Position numbers and translations under genes: made by a program | The notes under the pieces: model-generated | Database searches by the model: none | The model's input: the letters and a program-made list of their open reading frames with translations, nothing else | Told to the model about the DNA's origin: nothing | Shown: positions 45,410-56,545 of the stretch, piece after piece | How the letters are laid out: each line of letters opens with the position of its first letter | How positions within the stretch are numbered: the first letter of the stretch is position 1 | Assembly (NCBI GenBank): GCA_900472575.1 | Contig: UCIV01000040.1 | Coordinates: 1 to 64,000, forward strand | Length of the DNA stretch: 64,000 bases | DNA from: Hyphomicrobiales bacterium | GTDB taxonomy: Bacteria; Pseudomonadota; Alphaproteobacteria; Rhizobiales; Rhizobiaceae | Direction: 5' to 3'

Positions 45410-46162
45410 TCAGGCCTGCGAATTGGCGAGCGCCACCGCATCGGCACCAGCCGGCAGCCGCATCGGGGATGACGGATCGCTCACTGCCCGCCAGACCGCT
45501 TGTGCGACATCCATCGGCAACGTGACCTCTGTTCTCTGCCTCATCTCGCCAAACACCTCATTTGCATATCCGGCATAGGCTTCCGGGAAACCACCATGCC
45601 CTTCCATACGGGAGATCGCGGTCTTGCCGAAACTGGTGGCTGGTGCCGCGCCCGGAAGCACGATCTTCACATCAATGCCGAATGGTTCGAGTTCGAGTGC
45701 AAGCGATTCCGTAAACGCATTCACCGCGGCCTTGCTCGCCGTATAGACCGACAGAAGCGGCAGCGGCTTCATGGTGACCGTCGACGTGACATTGACGATC
45801 AGCCCCGCCCTTCTTTCGCGGAACTGCGGAAGCACGGCCTGCACCATGCGCATGGTGCCGATCGTGTTGGTCTCGAAGATATCGCGGATGACATCGACCG
45901 GCGTGCCTTCGAGCGCGTTCAGCCAGCCGATGCCGGCATTGTTGACAAGGACGTCGATCGGGCCGGCCGCTTCGATAGCCCTTGCGACGCTTTCATCGCT
46001 TCTGACGTCGAGGGGGAGAATGCGCAGGTTTTCGGATATCGGCAGCAGATCCTCACGCGGATTACGCATGGTCGCAACCACGTTCCAGCCGCGATCGAGA
46101 AACAGCTTTGCGATATCGAGGCCGAAACCGGACGAGCAGCCGGTGATGAGAACCGTCTTCAT
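45410..46162 (-). CDS. Short-chain dehydrogenase/reductase
   Basis: This 250-residue classical SDR has the cofactor motif TGCSSGFGLDIAK (TGxxxGxG), NNAGIG near residue 80, the catalytic serine in NVTSTVTM and the YTASKAAV tyrosine-lysine pair. The start ATG 46162 has AAAGGAAC before it. It is divergent from an AraC regulator that probably controls it. The substrate is unknown; an alcohol or aldehyde is likely. The pairing of an SDR with a Cupin_6-AraC gene is common in rhizobia. Confidence 0.88.
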   Translation of the reverse strand: MKTVLITGCSSGFGLDIAKLFLDRGWNVVATMRNPREDLLPISENLRILPLDVRSDESVARAIEAAGPIDVLVNNAGIGWLNALEGTPVDVIRDIFETNTIGTMRMVQAVLPQFRERRAGLIVNVTSTVTMKPLPLLSVYTASKAAVNAFTESLALELEPFGIDVKIVLPGAAPATSFGKTAISRMEGHGGFPEAYAGYANEVFGEMRQRTEVTLPMDVAQAVWRAVSDPSSPMRLPAGADAVALANSQA

Positions 46163-46258
46163 GATTGTTCCTTTCATGTTGTCTGGTCATGAAAGTAGAT
46201 ATCGAGGGCAGGACGTACTATAATCGATCGTCCTCAATTCATTTTCGAAAGTCCCGAA

Positions 46259-47221
46259 TTGACCGATCCTTTCGCAGACGTTGTGGCCCTGCTTCAACCA
46301 AGCCTGCCGTTTTCGAAGATGGCGAGCGGCTCCGGTCCCTGGCGCGTCGATGCACCGGCGACGGCACGGCCACTTTTCTGCGTCCTTCTCGAAGGTGCTT
46401 CGCGGCTGTCGGCTCCCGGGGAGGAACCGATAGAACTGCAGGCCGGCGACTTCATCCTGATCCCCGCCGCCTGCGACTTTACCATGTCGAGTATCGAGCC
46501 GGTCGATCCGGAAAATGCCGCGCATTTCGCCGTTACCAAGCGCGATGAGGAGACCCGGCACGGCGATCCGGACGGACCGGCCAATATGCGCATGCTTGTT
46601 GGCGGACTTGCCTTCGGATCCCCGGATGCAAGCCTTCTCGTATCGCTGCTGCCGCGGCTGGTGCATGTGCGCGGCGAAAGGCAGTTCGCCACCATCGTTC
46701 AACTGATCCGGAACGAAGCGAAGGAAGAAAAGCCGGCGCGCGACATGGTGCTGACGCGGCTTCTCGAAGTGCTGCTGATCGAGGCACTTCGGTCGGCATC
46801 CGGCGGCAGCGCCTCTCCCGGCCTGCTTCGCGGGCTTTCCGACGAGCGGCTGGCGGCCGCGCTTCGCAAGATACATGCGGACCCGAAGCATCACTGGACG
46901 GTGGAGAAACTGGCGGGCGAAGCGGCTCTATCCCGATCGGTCTTTTTCGAACGCTTTCGCAAGGCGATGGGCGTCGCGCCGATCGAATATCTGCTCTCCT
47001 GGCGGATGGCGATCGCGAAAAAACTGCTCAGACGTGGCAATGAAGGCATCAAGGAGATCGCCGATCGTGTCGGCTACGGCTCCGCCAGCGCCTTCAGCAT
47101 CGCATTCACACGATTTGTCGGAATGCCACCAACACATTACGCGCGTGCAGAGATGAACCGGGATATAGCGGAAGGAATTTCCCCTCTCCCCGTAAGTCCT
47201 AGTGACTTGAAGACTTACTGA
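46259..47221 (+). CDS. AraC-family regulator with Cupin_6 domain
   Basis: This 320-residue regulator starts at TTG 46259, chosen because MTDPFADVVALLQP matches the usual opening of Cupin_6-AraC proteins; an ATG exists only at residue 21. An N-terminal cupin (about 5-190, with LQAGDFILIPAACDFTM) is followed by two helix-turn-helix units at about 210-300 (WTVEKLAGEAALSRSVFFER and IKEIADRVGYGSASAFSIAF). Its probable target is the divergent SDR gene. A 96-base gap separates the two genes. Confidence 0.85.
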   Translation: MTDPFADVVALLQPSLPFSKMASGSGPWRVDAPATARPLFCVLLEGASRLSAPGEEPIELQAGDFILIPAACDFTMSSIEPVDPENAAHFAVTKRDEETRHGDPDGPANMRMLVGGLAFGSPDASLLVSLLPRLVHVRGERQFATIVQLIRNEAKEEKPARDMVLTRLLEVLLIEALRSASGGSASPGLLRGLSDERLAAALRKIHADPKHHWTVEKLAGEAALSRSVFFERFRKAMGVAPIEYLLSWRMAIAKKLLRRGNEGIKEIADRVGYGSASAFSIAFTRFVGMPPTHYARAEMNRDIAEGISPLPVSPSDLKTY

Positions 47222-47231
47222 GAGAGGGGAA

Positions 47232-47308
47232 TGGTACGGTTGAGTGGGGTCGAACCACCGACCTCAGGTGCCACAAACCTGCGCTCTAACCAACTGAGCT
47301 ACAACCGC
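47232..47308 (-). tRNA. tRNA-His (anticodon GTG)
   Basis: The 77-base minus-strand gene folds as a cloverleaf. The acceptor strand GCGGTTG pairs with CAACCGT, the D stem is GCTC/GAGC, the anticodon stem is CAGGT/ACCTG with loop TTGTGGC (anticodon GTG), and the T loop is TTCGACC. CCA is encoded. By this alignment the first pair is G1-U72, the discriminator is A73 and no G-1 is needed. Most bacteria have G-1 paired with C73; the A73 form without G-1 is known from a group of alphaproteobacteria. Confidence 0.95.
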
Positions 47309-47445
47309 ACAGATCGCCGAAGCGATGTTGACCGGTCACATACGGCCATCGAATGAAGATTGCAAGTCCTTTCAATCTGACAAATTCGATCCTTGTGATC
47401 AAGTCTGCCACGCGCATGTGGACAAGTCTTCGGGCATGCGGACAA

Positions 47446-47889
47446 TCAGGCCGGCCTGAATGCTTCCATGACCTTTTCGGCAGCTTCCTTGCCGGGCCTG
47501 GAAACCTCGCCCGCAACCTTCTGGGCTGCCTCCTGCATGACTTTCACCTGCTCGACGGTAAATTCCGCCTGCTTGCGGACAAAAGCCGTCTGCAGTTCCA
47601 TCACTTCGGAGAAGGATTTTGCACCGATCAGCTGCTCCATATGGGAGAGTGACATTTCGGTATTGGTGCGAAACGCGTCGATCGCCTTCAGGCCGAATTC
47701 CATCGAGCCCGCCTGGGCAGAATGGATTGTGGATTCAACCGTGCGGGAGGCTTCCTCCGCCGCCGTTTTCATCTTACCGTAGGCATCACGGGAATGGGTC
47801 GTGCTTGTCTCTGCAAATTCACGCCAGCTTTGCGTGAGCTTTGCCGGATCGAATGCCGAAAACGAGAAGATATCGTCAGTATAAGCCAC
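47446..47889 (-). CDS. Phasin (polyhydroxyalkanoate granule protein)
   Basis: This 147-residue helical protein starts at GTG 47889, preceded by GGAGG with good spacing; longer frames up to 48078 read through the promoter. The sequence FSFSAFDPAKLTQSWREFAE and the amphipathic helices that follow (SMEFGLKAIDAFRTNTEMSL, ELQTAFVRKQAEFTVEQVKV) match alphaproteobacterial phasins, which coat polyhydroxybutyrate granules. A cluster of TGC-containing half-sites upstream resembles PhaR/AniA-type control. It is divergent from the large sensor kinase. Confidence 0.85.
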   Translation of the reverse strand: MAYTDDIFSFSAFDPAKLTQSWREFAETSTTHSRDAYGKMKTAAEEASRTVESTIHSAQAGSMEFGLKAIDAFRTNTEMSLSHMEQLIGAKSFSEVMELQTAFVRKQAEFTVEQVKVMQEAAQKVAGEVSRPGKEAAEKVMEAFRPA

Positions 47890-47971
47890 AATCTTTTCCT
47901 CCAAAAAGATCCGGTCCGGCGAAAAAACAGGCATCGCCGAACCTGTTGTGCCGTAAATATAGTCGATGCCA

Positions 47972-48005
47972 TTGTGCATTGCAATATATGCGGCACTGCA
48001 CAACC
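47972..48005. promoter_or_regulatory. Candidate PhaR/AniA operator upstream of phasin
   Basis: TTGTGCATTGCAA (47972-47984) and GGCACTGCACAAC (47992-48004) are opposed half-sites 83-115 bases before the phasin start. PhaR-type regulators are known to bind TGC-rich sequences before phasin genes. The same half-sites recur at 37892. Confidence 0.4.
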
Positions 48006-48130
48006 AACCGGCGTTAACCCTGTTTACGCGTTCCTGTTCTCCCATGTGGACCCTGTCGAAGGGGAGGGATATTAACAAGAGGTTAATTCCATGGCCTTAT
48101 AGGCCGACACGTAATTTCACAGGCTTGCCC

Positions 48131-51100
48131 ATGTCGGACGTGCAATACCCATTCATCGATGTCGCCGTACACGAGCGTGTGCGAGAGGCATTTGCCGCGG
48201 GTATGGCCGTCGTTCTGTTCTCGGCGGATCTCAGATCGGTCTCATGGGCAAATGGCCGGGGTGCCGCACTTTTTGGCTTCGGCTCAATCTATGATTTTCT
48301 CGACCAGGGGCTTGACCGCGGCGAACTGATGTTTCGCCAGGTGGAGCCTGTAGCACGCTCGCTGCAGTCGGTGGGCGACAGGCGCACGTTTACTGTTCGC
48401 ATCGCTTCCGGGTTTCTGCGCGTGGCTGTGCAGGCGCGCTGCGAAATGATCCGGGTTCAGGACAAGCCGTGCATCCTTCTCTCCGTGCCGGTGGACAGCC
48501 AAAACCTGCCGCTAAAGGAATGTGCTGCCCGCCTGATCGAAGGCTTTGACGATCCCGACACGCATATGGCCGTGCTCGATGGCGATGGTAACATTCTGGC
48601 TGCATCCGGCCAGTTTGCAGCGCTCAGCCTTTCCATCCAGACGACGCGCATGCTTGTCTCGATGGTCGGCAATGACCGTCACCGACTGATCAAGCGCCCG
48701 ATCGCGACCGCCAGCGGATATTTGCCCGCTGCGATCGGCCAGGTGTCGGAAGAGCCTGCCCTTAATCTTCTGTTCGTCGTGGGAGCCGCAAAAATGCAGG
48801 CTGCGGCGGTGAATGCCGCCCATGCTGCGGAAGACATCGCCGTCGATAACTTCGCCTTGCCTGACTACGAAGATGCGCTGAGCGCCGTCGCCGCGATCGA
48901 GGACAATCCCGAAGCGGAGGAAGAAATCTCGCTCGATGACACGACGGGCGCGGCCGACGAGAGTGATGCGGCTTCCGTGGAGACGGGCGGACACGAGACA
49001 GAAACCGAAGCTGATGCCTTCGCCGAGACCGCTGCAGAAAAGGTCATGGTGGAAGAGGCTTCGGACACGCCTTCGCCGGTTTCCCGCATTGAAGACATCA
49101 AGAGCGGGGATGTGAAGACTGAAGATCTGGCCCCCACTGATGAAGGGGACGAGGTTTTCGCCGAGAGCGGCGAGCCGGATGCGAAGACGTTCGACGGCAC
49201 CACAGCTGCTGAGCGGGATGCCGAAAACGTTGCGCAGGACATTTCTGCCGAAGAGATCGTGAGCGGAGAAAATCGCATTCCGGCAGACCTGTCGGGCGAC
49301 GCGGACGTGGCTGTCGACATTGAAACCGATGACGACGAGGTCGCGCCGTTCGAATCGCACGAAGAGCATGATGACGAAACCGTGCCAGCCACCACGTCTG
49401 AGGCAGAGGCGCCGGGTCAGCGGAATGAAGGCATAAACATCACCGAAGATCACGCCGGACCAATGCCGCTTGCGCAACAGGCAGAGCCGGCATCACGTCC
49501 GCTCGGAACGGTGCGCTTCGTCTGGAAAATCGATGCCGCCGGCCGGTTCAGCGAAGTGTCGAAGGAATTCGCCCAGGCTGTCGGGCCGCATGCAGCCGAT
49601 ATTTCGGGCATGGCGTTTTCCGATCTCGCCGCACTCTTCAATCTCGATCCGGACGGCAAGATCGGCGAATTGCTTGGCCGTCGGGACACATGGTCAGGCA
49701 AGACGATCTGGTGGCCGGTAGAGGGAACCTCGCTCGTGGTGCCGGTCGATCTGGCAGCGCTCCCGACTTACACGAGAGCACGCGAATTTGACGGGTTCCG
49801 CGGCTTCGGCATCGTTCGGATGGGCGACGCAGCCGAAGACCCGCACGCCGCTGGCCTTTCATTGGTGGGAGCAGAGGCAGACCTAGCAGCCAAGCCGCTC
49901 GAAGCAGAACAGGACGATTTGCAAGCTTCCGAGCAATTGGAAGAGGTTCTCAAGCAACCGGCCGAAAACCAGAATGCCGATACTGTCCCTGCGGCAAGCG
50001 ACGAGAGCGCGGAAACGGCAGCGTTCGATGAGATTGGCGACACATCGAATGAAGAGGCAAATGTCGAAGCGAGCTCTTTCGCCGATGACGACATGCCGAT
50101 GCCGGGTGAAACGGACAACGAACCGGATGTGGATACCGTTGATGCGGACACAGCTGAAGACCTGGCCAAGACCGTTGACTGGCCGGAAGGCGAGCCCCCA
50201 GCCCTGACGCTGACCGACACGCCGGGCAGACGGCAATGGGACAAGGTGATCCAGCTTGAGGAGCGACGCTCACGGCTGAGTCCCGGCGAGCAGGCAAACT
50301 TTCAGGAAATTGCCCGACGTCTGGATGATTTCGTGAAACCAGCCGAGGATCTGGAGACGGAAAGCGACGAAGCCCTCGGTGATCAGGTTATCACCGCAGA
50401 CACCCCCGCATCCGATCTGCCTGAGGATGTTGCGGCTTCCAGCAAGGACGCAACCAGCACGAACGAAGACCTCGTTTCCGAGGCTAATGGCGAGGCTGAG
50501 CAGTCCCTGCCGACCGACGACGACGAAACGCAACAGGTTGACGAAGAAGTGCCGGAAGATGCCCAGGCATTTCACGAGGATGAGACGCTTGAGGTGACCG
50601 ACGGATCGGAGACTTCCGATGGCATCGTCGTCACGTTGTTCGACAACGAGCCGACGGAAGCAACCGAGGACCGCCCCGAGAATGAGATCGAGCACGAGGA
50701 AGCGGCGGATGCCGCGGCTCTCGCCGCCATGCTGCCCGGTCGCGATCGCACCGGCCTTTCCGAGGATATCATCGACCAGATGCCGGTGGCACTTCTGGTG
50801 CATGCCGGTGATCGGCTGATCCACGCCAACAGCGAATTCCTGAAACTGACCGGCTATTCTTCGCTAGAGGCGCTTGGCGATGTCGGCGGACTTGATGCGT
50901 TGTTGCAGCGGCAGGAACTGGAAGACAAGACCACGCATGCCGGCGGCATGGTGGTGGTGCGCGCCGACGACGTGATCGTTCCCGTGACGGCAAGGCTTCA
51001 GTCGATCCGCTTCAATGAGACATCGGCATTGATGCTGGCGCTGATGCCGGTTGCCGCCGAAGCGGAGCCGCCAGAAAACACCACGGCGGAAGTGTTGCCG

Positions 51101-52255
51101 CTGCGCCCGATCCGCACCGCCGACCAATTGGCGAAACTGCAGGTCGAGGTGGAGGAGCTGCGGGCCATTCTGGAGACCGCCACCGACGGCGTCGTCATCA
51201 TCGGATCCGACAGGGAAGTCCGGTCGATGAACCGGGCGGCAAGCGCGCTGTTCAACTTCGATGGCGAAGAGATCAACGGCAAGCCGTTCGTCACGCTTTT
51301 TGCGCATGAAAGCCAGCGGGCAATCCTCGACTATCTCTCCGGGATTTCCGGCCATGGCGTGGCGAGCGTGCTGAATGACGGTCGTGAAGTGATCGGCCGG
51401 GAGGCATCCGGCGGGTTCCTTCCTCTTTTCATGACGATCGGCCGATTGACGTCATCCAACGGCTATTGCGCCGTCATCCGCGACATCACCCAGTGGAAAC
51501 GGACCGAAGACGAGCTGCGCACCGCAAAACGCGCCGCGGAAACGGCCAATGCGCACAAGAGCGAGTTCCTTGCGCATGTGAGCCACGAGATTCGCACGCC
51601 ACTGAATGCCATTATCGGCTTTGCCGACATGATGGCATCGGAACGGCTCGGGCCTGTCGGCCACCCCCGCTATATCGAATATTCGAACGATATCGGCCGC
51701 TCGGGCCGGCATGTGCTCGATATCGTCAACGACCTGCTCGATATTTCCAAGATCGAGGCGGGAGAGCTTGATCTCGATTTCATCGCTGTCGGCCTGGACG
51801 AAACGGTGTCGGAAGCGGTCTCGCTTGTGCAGCCGCAAGCAAACGGCCAGCGGGTGATCATACGCACGGCACTGTCGCAAGCCGTGCCGCAGGTGGTGGC
51901 CGATCTGCGCTCGATCAAGCAGATCGTGCTCAACATCCTGTCCAACGCCATCCGGTTTACGCCATCGGGCGGTCAGATCGTCGTCTCCACCGCCTATGAG
52001 ACGAATGGCAGCGTCGTGCTGAGAATTCGCGATACCGGTATCGGCATGAACCGCGCCGAGCTGGAATTGGCGATGAAGCCATTCCGGCAGGTGGCGGGCG
52101 CATCCCGCAAACGGGGTGACGGCACGGGCCTTGGGCTGCCACTGACAAAAGCGATGGTGGATGCGAACCGGGCGAATTTCGCCATTACCTCGGCGCCGAA
52201 CGAGGGAACGCTGGTGGAGATCACCTTCCCGTCGCAGCGGGTTCTGGCGAGTTAA
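48131..52255 (+). CDS. PdhS-like cytoplasmic PAS sensor histidine kinase
   Basis: This 1374-residue kinase has no membrane span, so it is cytosolic. ATG 48131 is used because the upstream frame runs through the divergent promoter. An N-terminal conserved region (1-240) is followed by a long acidic, low-complexity linker rich in E, D, A and T. PAS-like domains lie near 460-560, 875-980 and 1005-1120. The HisKA domain has HVSHEIRTPLNAIIGFADMM with H1152. The ATPase has NAIRFTPSGGQ near 1268 and GTGLGLPLTK near 1333. Size and layout recall PdhS/PleC/DivJ-family kinases that phosphorylate DivK and control asymmetric division. The precise member is not certain, so no symbol is given. Confidence 0.82.
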   Translation: MSDVQYPFIDVAVHERVREAFAAGMAVVLFSADLRSVSWANGRGAALFGFGSIYDFLDQGLDRGELMFRQVEPVARSLQSVGDRRTFTVRIASGFLRVAVQARCEMIRVQDKPCILLSVPVDSQNLPLKECAARLIEGFDDPDTHMAVLDGDGNILAASGQFAALSLSIQTTRMLVSMVGNDRHRLIKRPIATASGYLPAAIGQVSEEPALNLLFVVGAAKMQAAAVNAAHAAEDIAVDNFALPDYEDALSAVAAIEDNPEAEEEISLDDTTGAADESDAASVETGGHETETEADAFAETAAEKVMVEEASDTPSPVSRIEDIKSGDVKTEDLAPTDEGDEVFAESGEPDAKTFDGTTAAERDAENVAQDISAEEIVSGENRIPADLSGDADVAVDIETDDDEVAPFESHEEHDDETVPATTSEAEAPGQRNEGINITEDHAGPMPLAQQAEPASRPLGTVRFVWKIDAAGRFSEVSKEFAQAVGPHAADISGMAFSDLAALFNLDPDGKIGELLGRRDTWSGKTIWWPVEGTSLVVPVDLAALPTYTRAREFDGFRGFGIVRMGDAAEDPHAAGLSLVGAEADLAAKPLEAEQDDLQASEQLEEVLKQPAENQNADTVPAASDESAETAAFDEIGDTSNEEANVEASSFADDDMPMPGETDNEPDVDTVDADTAEDLAKTVDWPEGEPPALTLTDTPGRRQWDKVIQLEERRSRLSPGEQANFQEIARRLDDFVKPAEDLETESDEALGDQVITADTPASDLPEDVAASSKDATSTNEDLVSEANGEAEQSLPTDDDETQQVDEEVPEDAQAFHEDETLEVTDGSETSDGIVVTLFDNEPTEATEDRPENEIEHEEAADAAALAAMLPGRDRTGLSEDIIDQMPVALLVHAGDRLIHANSEFLKLTGYSSLEALGDVGGLDALLQRQELEDKTTHAGGMVVVRADDVIVPVTARLQSIRFNETSALMLALMPVAAEAEPPENTTAEVLPLRPIRTADQLAKLQVEVEELRAILETATDGVVIIGSDREVRSMNRAASALFNFDGEEINGKPFVTLFAHESQRAILDYLSGISGHGVASVLNDGREVIGREASGGFLPLFMTIGRLTSSNGYCAVIRDITQWKRTEDELRTAKRAAETANAHKSEFLAHVSHEIRTPLNAIIGFADMMASERLGPVGHPRYIEYSNDIGRSGRHVLDIVNDLLDISKIEAGELDLDFIAVGLDETVSEAVSLVQPQANGQRVIIRTALSQAVPQVVADLRSIKQIVLNILSNAIRFTPSGGQIVVSTAYETNGSVVLRIRDTGIGMNRAELELAMKPFRQVAGASRKRGDGTGLGLPLTKAMVDANRANFAITSAPNEGTLVEITFPSQRVLAS

Positions 52256-52313
52256 CGACACGCCAGAAAAGCGATACATAATCATATATTCACGCAATGC
52301 GTGTATTGTGCTA

Positions 52314-52339
52314 TAAAAAAGGGGCAGCCTCGGCTGCCC
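52314..52339 (-). terminator. Rho-independent terminator facing the acetoacetyl-CoA ligase gene
   Basis: On the minus strand, GGGCAGCC and GGCTGCCC form a stem followed by CCTTTTTTATAG. It serves the minus-strand ligase gene about 185 bases upstream and may also stop kinase-gene transcripts. Confidence 0.8.
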
Positions 52340-52523
52340 TTAAGTCATTGTGCTGTTGAACAACGATAGAAGTAAAAGACGTCCCGCCTCAAAATCTCAT
52401 CGTGTGTCAGCTTTATAGCCCCTAACGGGACATTTTGCGCCAGAATTGAGGAACGTCACTCAACAAGAGCTTAAACCTGTCCCGATCCGGATCATCGCGA
52501 TGTATTGCTGCATTGCAGCAAGA

Positions 52524-54485
<1,962 letters not shown>

Positions 54486-54586
54486 ATTCCTCCCTTTCCG
54501 GCCGACGCGACCGGCCTTTCGGCATTTGCCGACCTCCTTGCGCCGCAAGACACCTCCATGCCGGTGCGGCTCAAGGATGTATAACA

Positions 54587-54600
54587 TGTCGCATGCGACA
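54587..54600. promoter_or_regulatory. Perfect 14-base palindrome in divergent gap
   Basis: TGTCGCATGCGACA lies between the divergent ligase and AsmA genes, about 100 bases before the ligase start. It could be an operator; no regulator is assigned. Confidence 0.35.
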
Positions 54601-54670
54601 ATGAAGCACGAGACGTGAACCGTCAGGCGCCTGAATTGCGCCGTGCCGTCATTTCCTATATGCGCCTTGC

Positions 54671-56527
54671 ATGTTCACCAGAGCCGCCCAGACATTCCGC
54701 AGGCATGCACGCCGGCCAGTTGGTCGAACGGTGCTGATTGCGCTTGCGATGATCCTTGCGGTGGGCGCGATTTTCAGGATCGTCACGCCTTTCCTGATTT
54801 CCACCAGTCTGGTGCGGGAAAGCATCGAACAGTCGGTAGAACGGTGGACCGGGAATAACGCCACAATCGGCGGCATCTCCACAATTCGGTTCTGGCCGCA
54901 TCCGGAAGTCACGCTTACCGACATCACCATTCATAACGATGAACATGGCGGACGGCAGATACTGGCAACGATCAAGGAACTGTCCGCCTCGTTCGACTTG
55001 ATGGAAGCCTTGCTTGGCCAGCCGGTCTTTGAGGATTTCCGCCTTAACGAACCACACCTTTTCATGAGCCGCGACAAGGACGAGCGGCTTCATTGGGCCA
55101 ATGGCGGACAGCTGGTCGATGCCATGGCGAAGGTTTCTGCCAATGGCGACCGGCAGAGGCTAGATCAGGCGCTGGATGCACCGATTGGCGAGGTACAGTT
55201 TCGCAACGGCATTCTCGATATCATCCGCGAAACAGATGGAAGTGTCGTCCGCTTCGATGCCATCAACGGCATGATGGATTGGCCTCGTCTTTCCGATACC
55301 GCCATCATCCGCGGGGACGCCGTTGTCCGCGGCAAAAGGATCGGCCTCGATATTCGCAGCACACAGCCGCTGCTGCTTCTCGATGGTAGAAGCGGAGATT
55401 TCGAGGGAACGGCCAGTGCCGACATCGGGTTTGCAAAGTTCGACGGCGTCGCAAGCCTGACGCCGCGAGGTTATTTCTCCGGCAATGCCGAGCTTCGGGC
55501 GTCGGACATGCCTGCTGCGCTGCGCTGGTTCGAGATCGATCCACGCCTGGTGGATGGACTGCAATCGGCATCGGTTTCGGCCCGGTTGATTGCAGACCGC
55601 CAGGAAATGCGGTTCGAGGAGCTTTCGCTCGGGCTGAACGAGGAGAATGCAACCGGTCTGCTGGAGCTCGACATCCCCGCCTCCACGCCGCCGAAGCTTT
55701 CGGGCACGCTTGCCTTCGATCATATGGACCTGCGCCGCCTGCTTATCGCTCTGGAGCCGACGATCAGCAAGGATGTGCAAGCGCTGCCGTCGCTTGTGAC
55801 GAATATGGACCTCGATATGAGGCTTTCTTCACAAATCGCCTCGTTGGGCGGTCTCCAGCTTTATGATGTGGCGCTTGGGCTGATGAATGTGACCCAGCAG
55901 TTCCGCCTCGATATTCTCGATAGCGATCTAAAACCGGGTCGCCTGACGGGGCGGATCACCACCCTTAATGCGAATTCCAGCGCCCGGGGCGAGGAACAAA
56001 GCGTCGCCTTCCGCGCGGCCGTCCGGGGCGTCGATTTCGCGACGATCGCACAACAGCTGCAGCTCAAAGGCCCGCTGCCTGCAGCACAGGGATCGCTCGA
56101 CATTTCGCTGGATGTGCCACGCCCGATCACGCGCGACGCCTGGAACGCAGCGACCGGGACGGTCAGCTTCCAGACAGGCTCCGGCAATCTGACCGGCATG
56201 GACCTGTCGGCTATTCGCCAGCTAGCAATCCGGAAACCCTATTTCTCGCTTAGCGACGCTGCAACGGGCTCCATCGAATTCGACAGCATGAAGGCGACAG
56301 CCACTATCCGCAACGGAATTGCCGACCTTCAGGACACCGAGATTGCCGGGCGCAACGAAACGATTGCGCTGACCGGGGCCGTGCCGCTTGCAAACAGCAG
56401 CCTCGCGCTCTCGGCCACGATCACACCGAAGGATGCAAACCCGCCGCTGAACTTTTTCATCGGCGGCGCATGGCCGACACCGATCCTCTGGCCGATGAAC
56501 GTGCCGGCCGCCAAGCCCGGCGAATAA
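54671..56527 (+). CDS. AsmA-family envelope protein
   Basis: This 618-residue protein has one N-terminal membrane span (about 18-40, TVLIALAMILAVGAIFRIVT) and a large periplasmic region of beta-rich repeats. The start of that region (RWTGNNATIGGISTIRFWPH followed by PEVTLTDITI) is typical of AsmA. Related proteins move or organise phospholipids between the membranes; that role is known for the family and not shown here. It ends 19 bases before the convergent pot operon. The ribosome site is weak. Confidence 0.85.
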   Translation: MFTRAAQTFRRHARRPVGRTVLIALAMILAVGAIFRIVTPFLISTSLVRESIEQSVERWTGNNATIGGISTIRFWPHPEVTLTDITIHNDEHGGRQILATIKELSASFDLMEALLGQPVFEDFRLNEPHLFMSRDKDERLHWANGGQLVDAMAKVSANGDRQRLDQALDAPIGEVQFRNGILDIIRETDGSVVRFDAINGMMDWPRLSDTAIIRGDAVVRGKRIGLDIRSTQPLLLLDGRSGDFEGTASADIGFAKFDGVASLTPRGYFSGNAELRASDMPAALRWFEIDPRLVDGLQSASVSARLIADRQEMRFEELSLGLNEENATGLLELDIPASTPPKLSGTLAFDHMDLRRLLIALEPTISKDVQALPSLVTNMDLDMRLSSQIASLGGLQLYDVALGLMNVTQQFRLDILDSDLKPGRLTGRITTLNANSSARGEEQSVAFRAAVRGVDFATIAQQLQLKGPLPAAQGSLDISLDVPRPITRDAWNAATGTVSFQTGSGNLTGMDLSAIRQLAIRKPYFSLSDAATGSIEFDSMKATATIRNGIADLQDTEIAGRNETIALTGAVPLANSSLALSATITPKDANPPLNFFIGGAWPTPILWPMNVPAAKPGE

Positions 56528-56545
56528 AACCGCGGGCCGCCCCTA

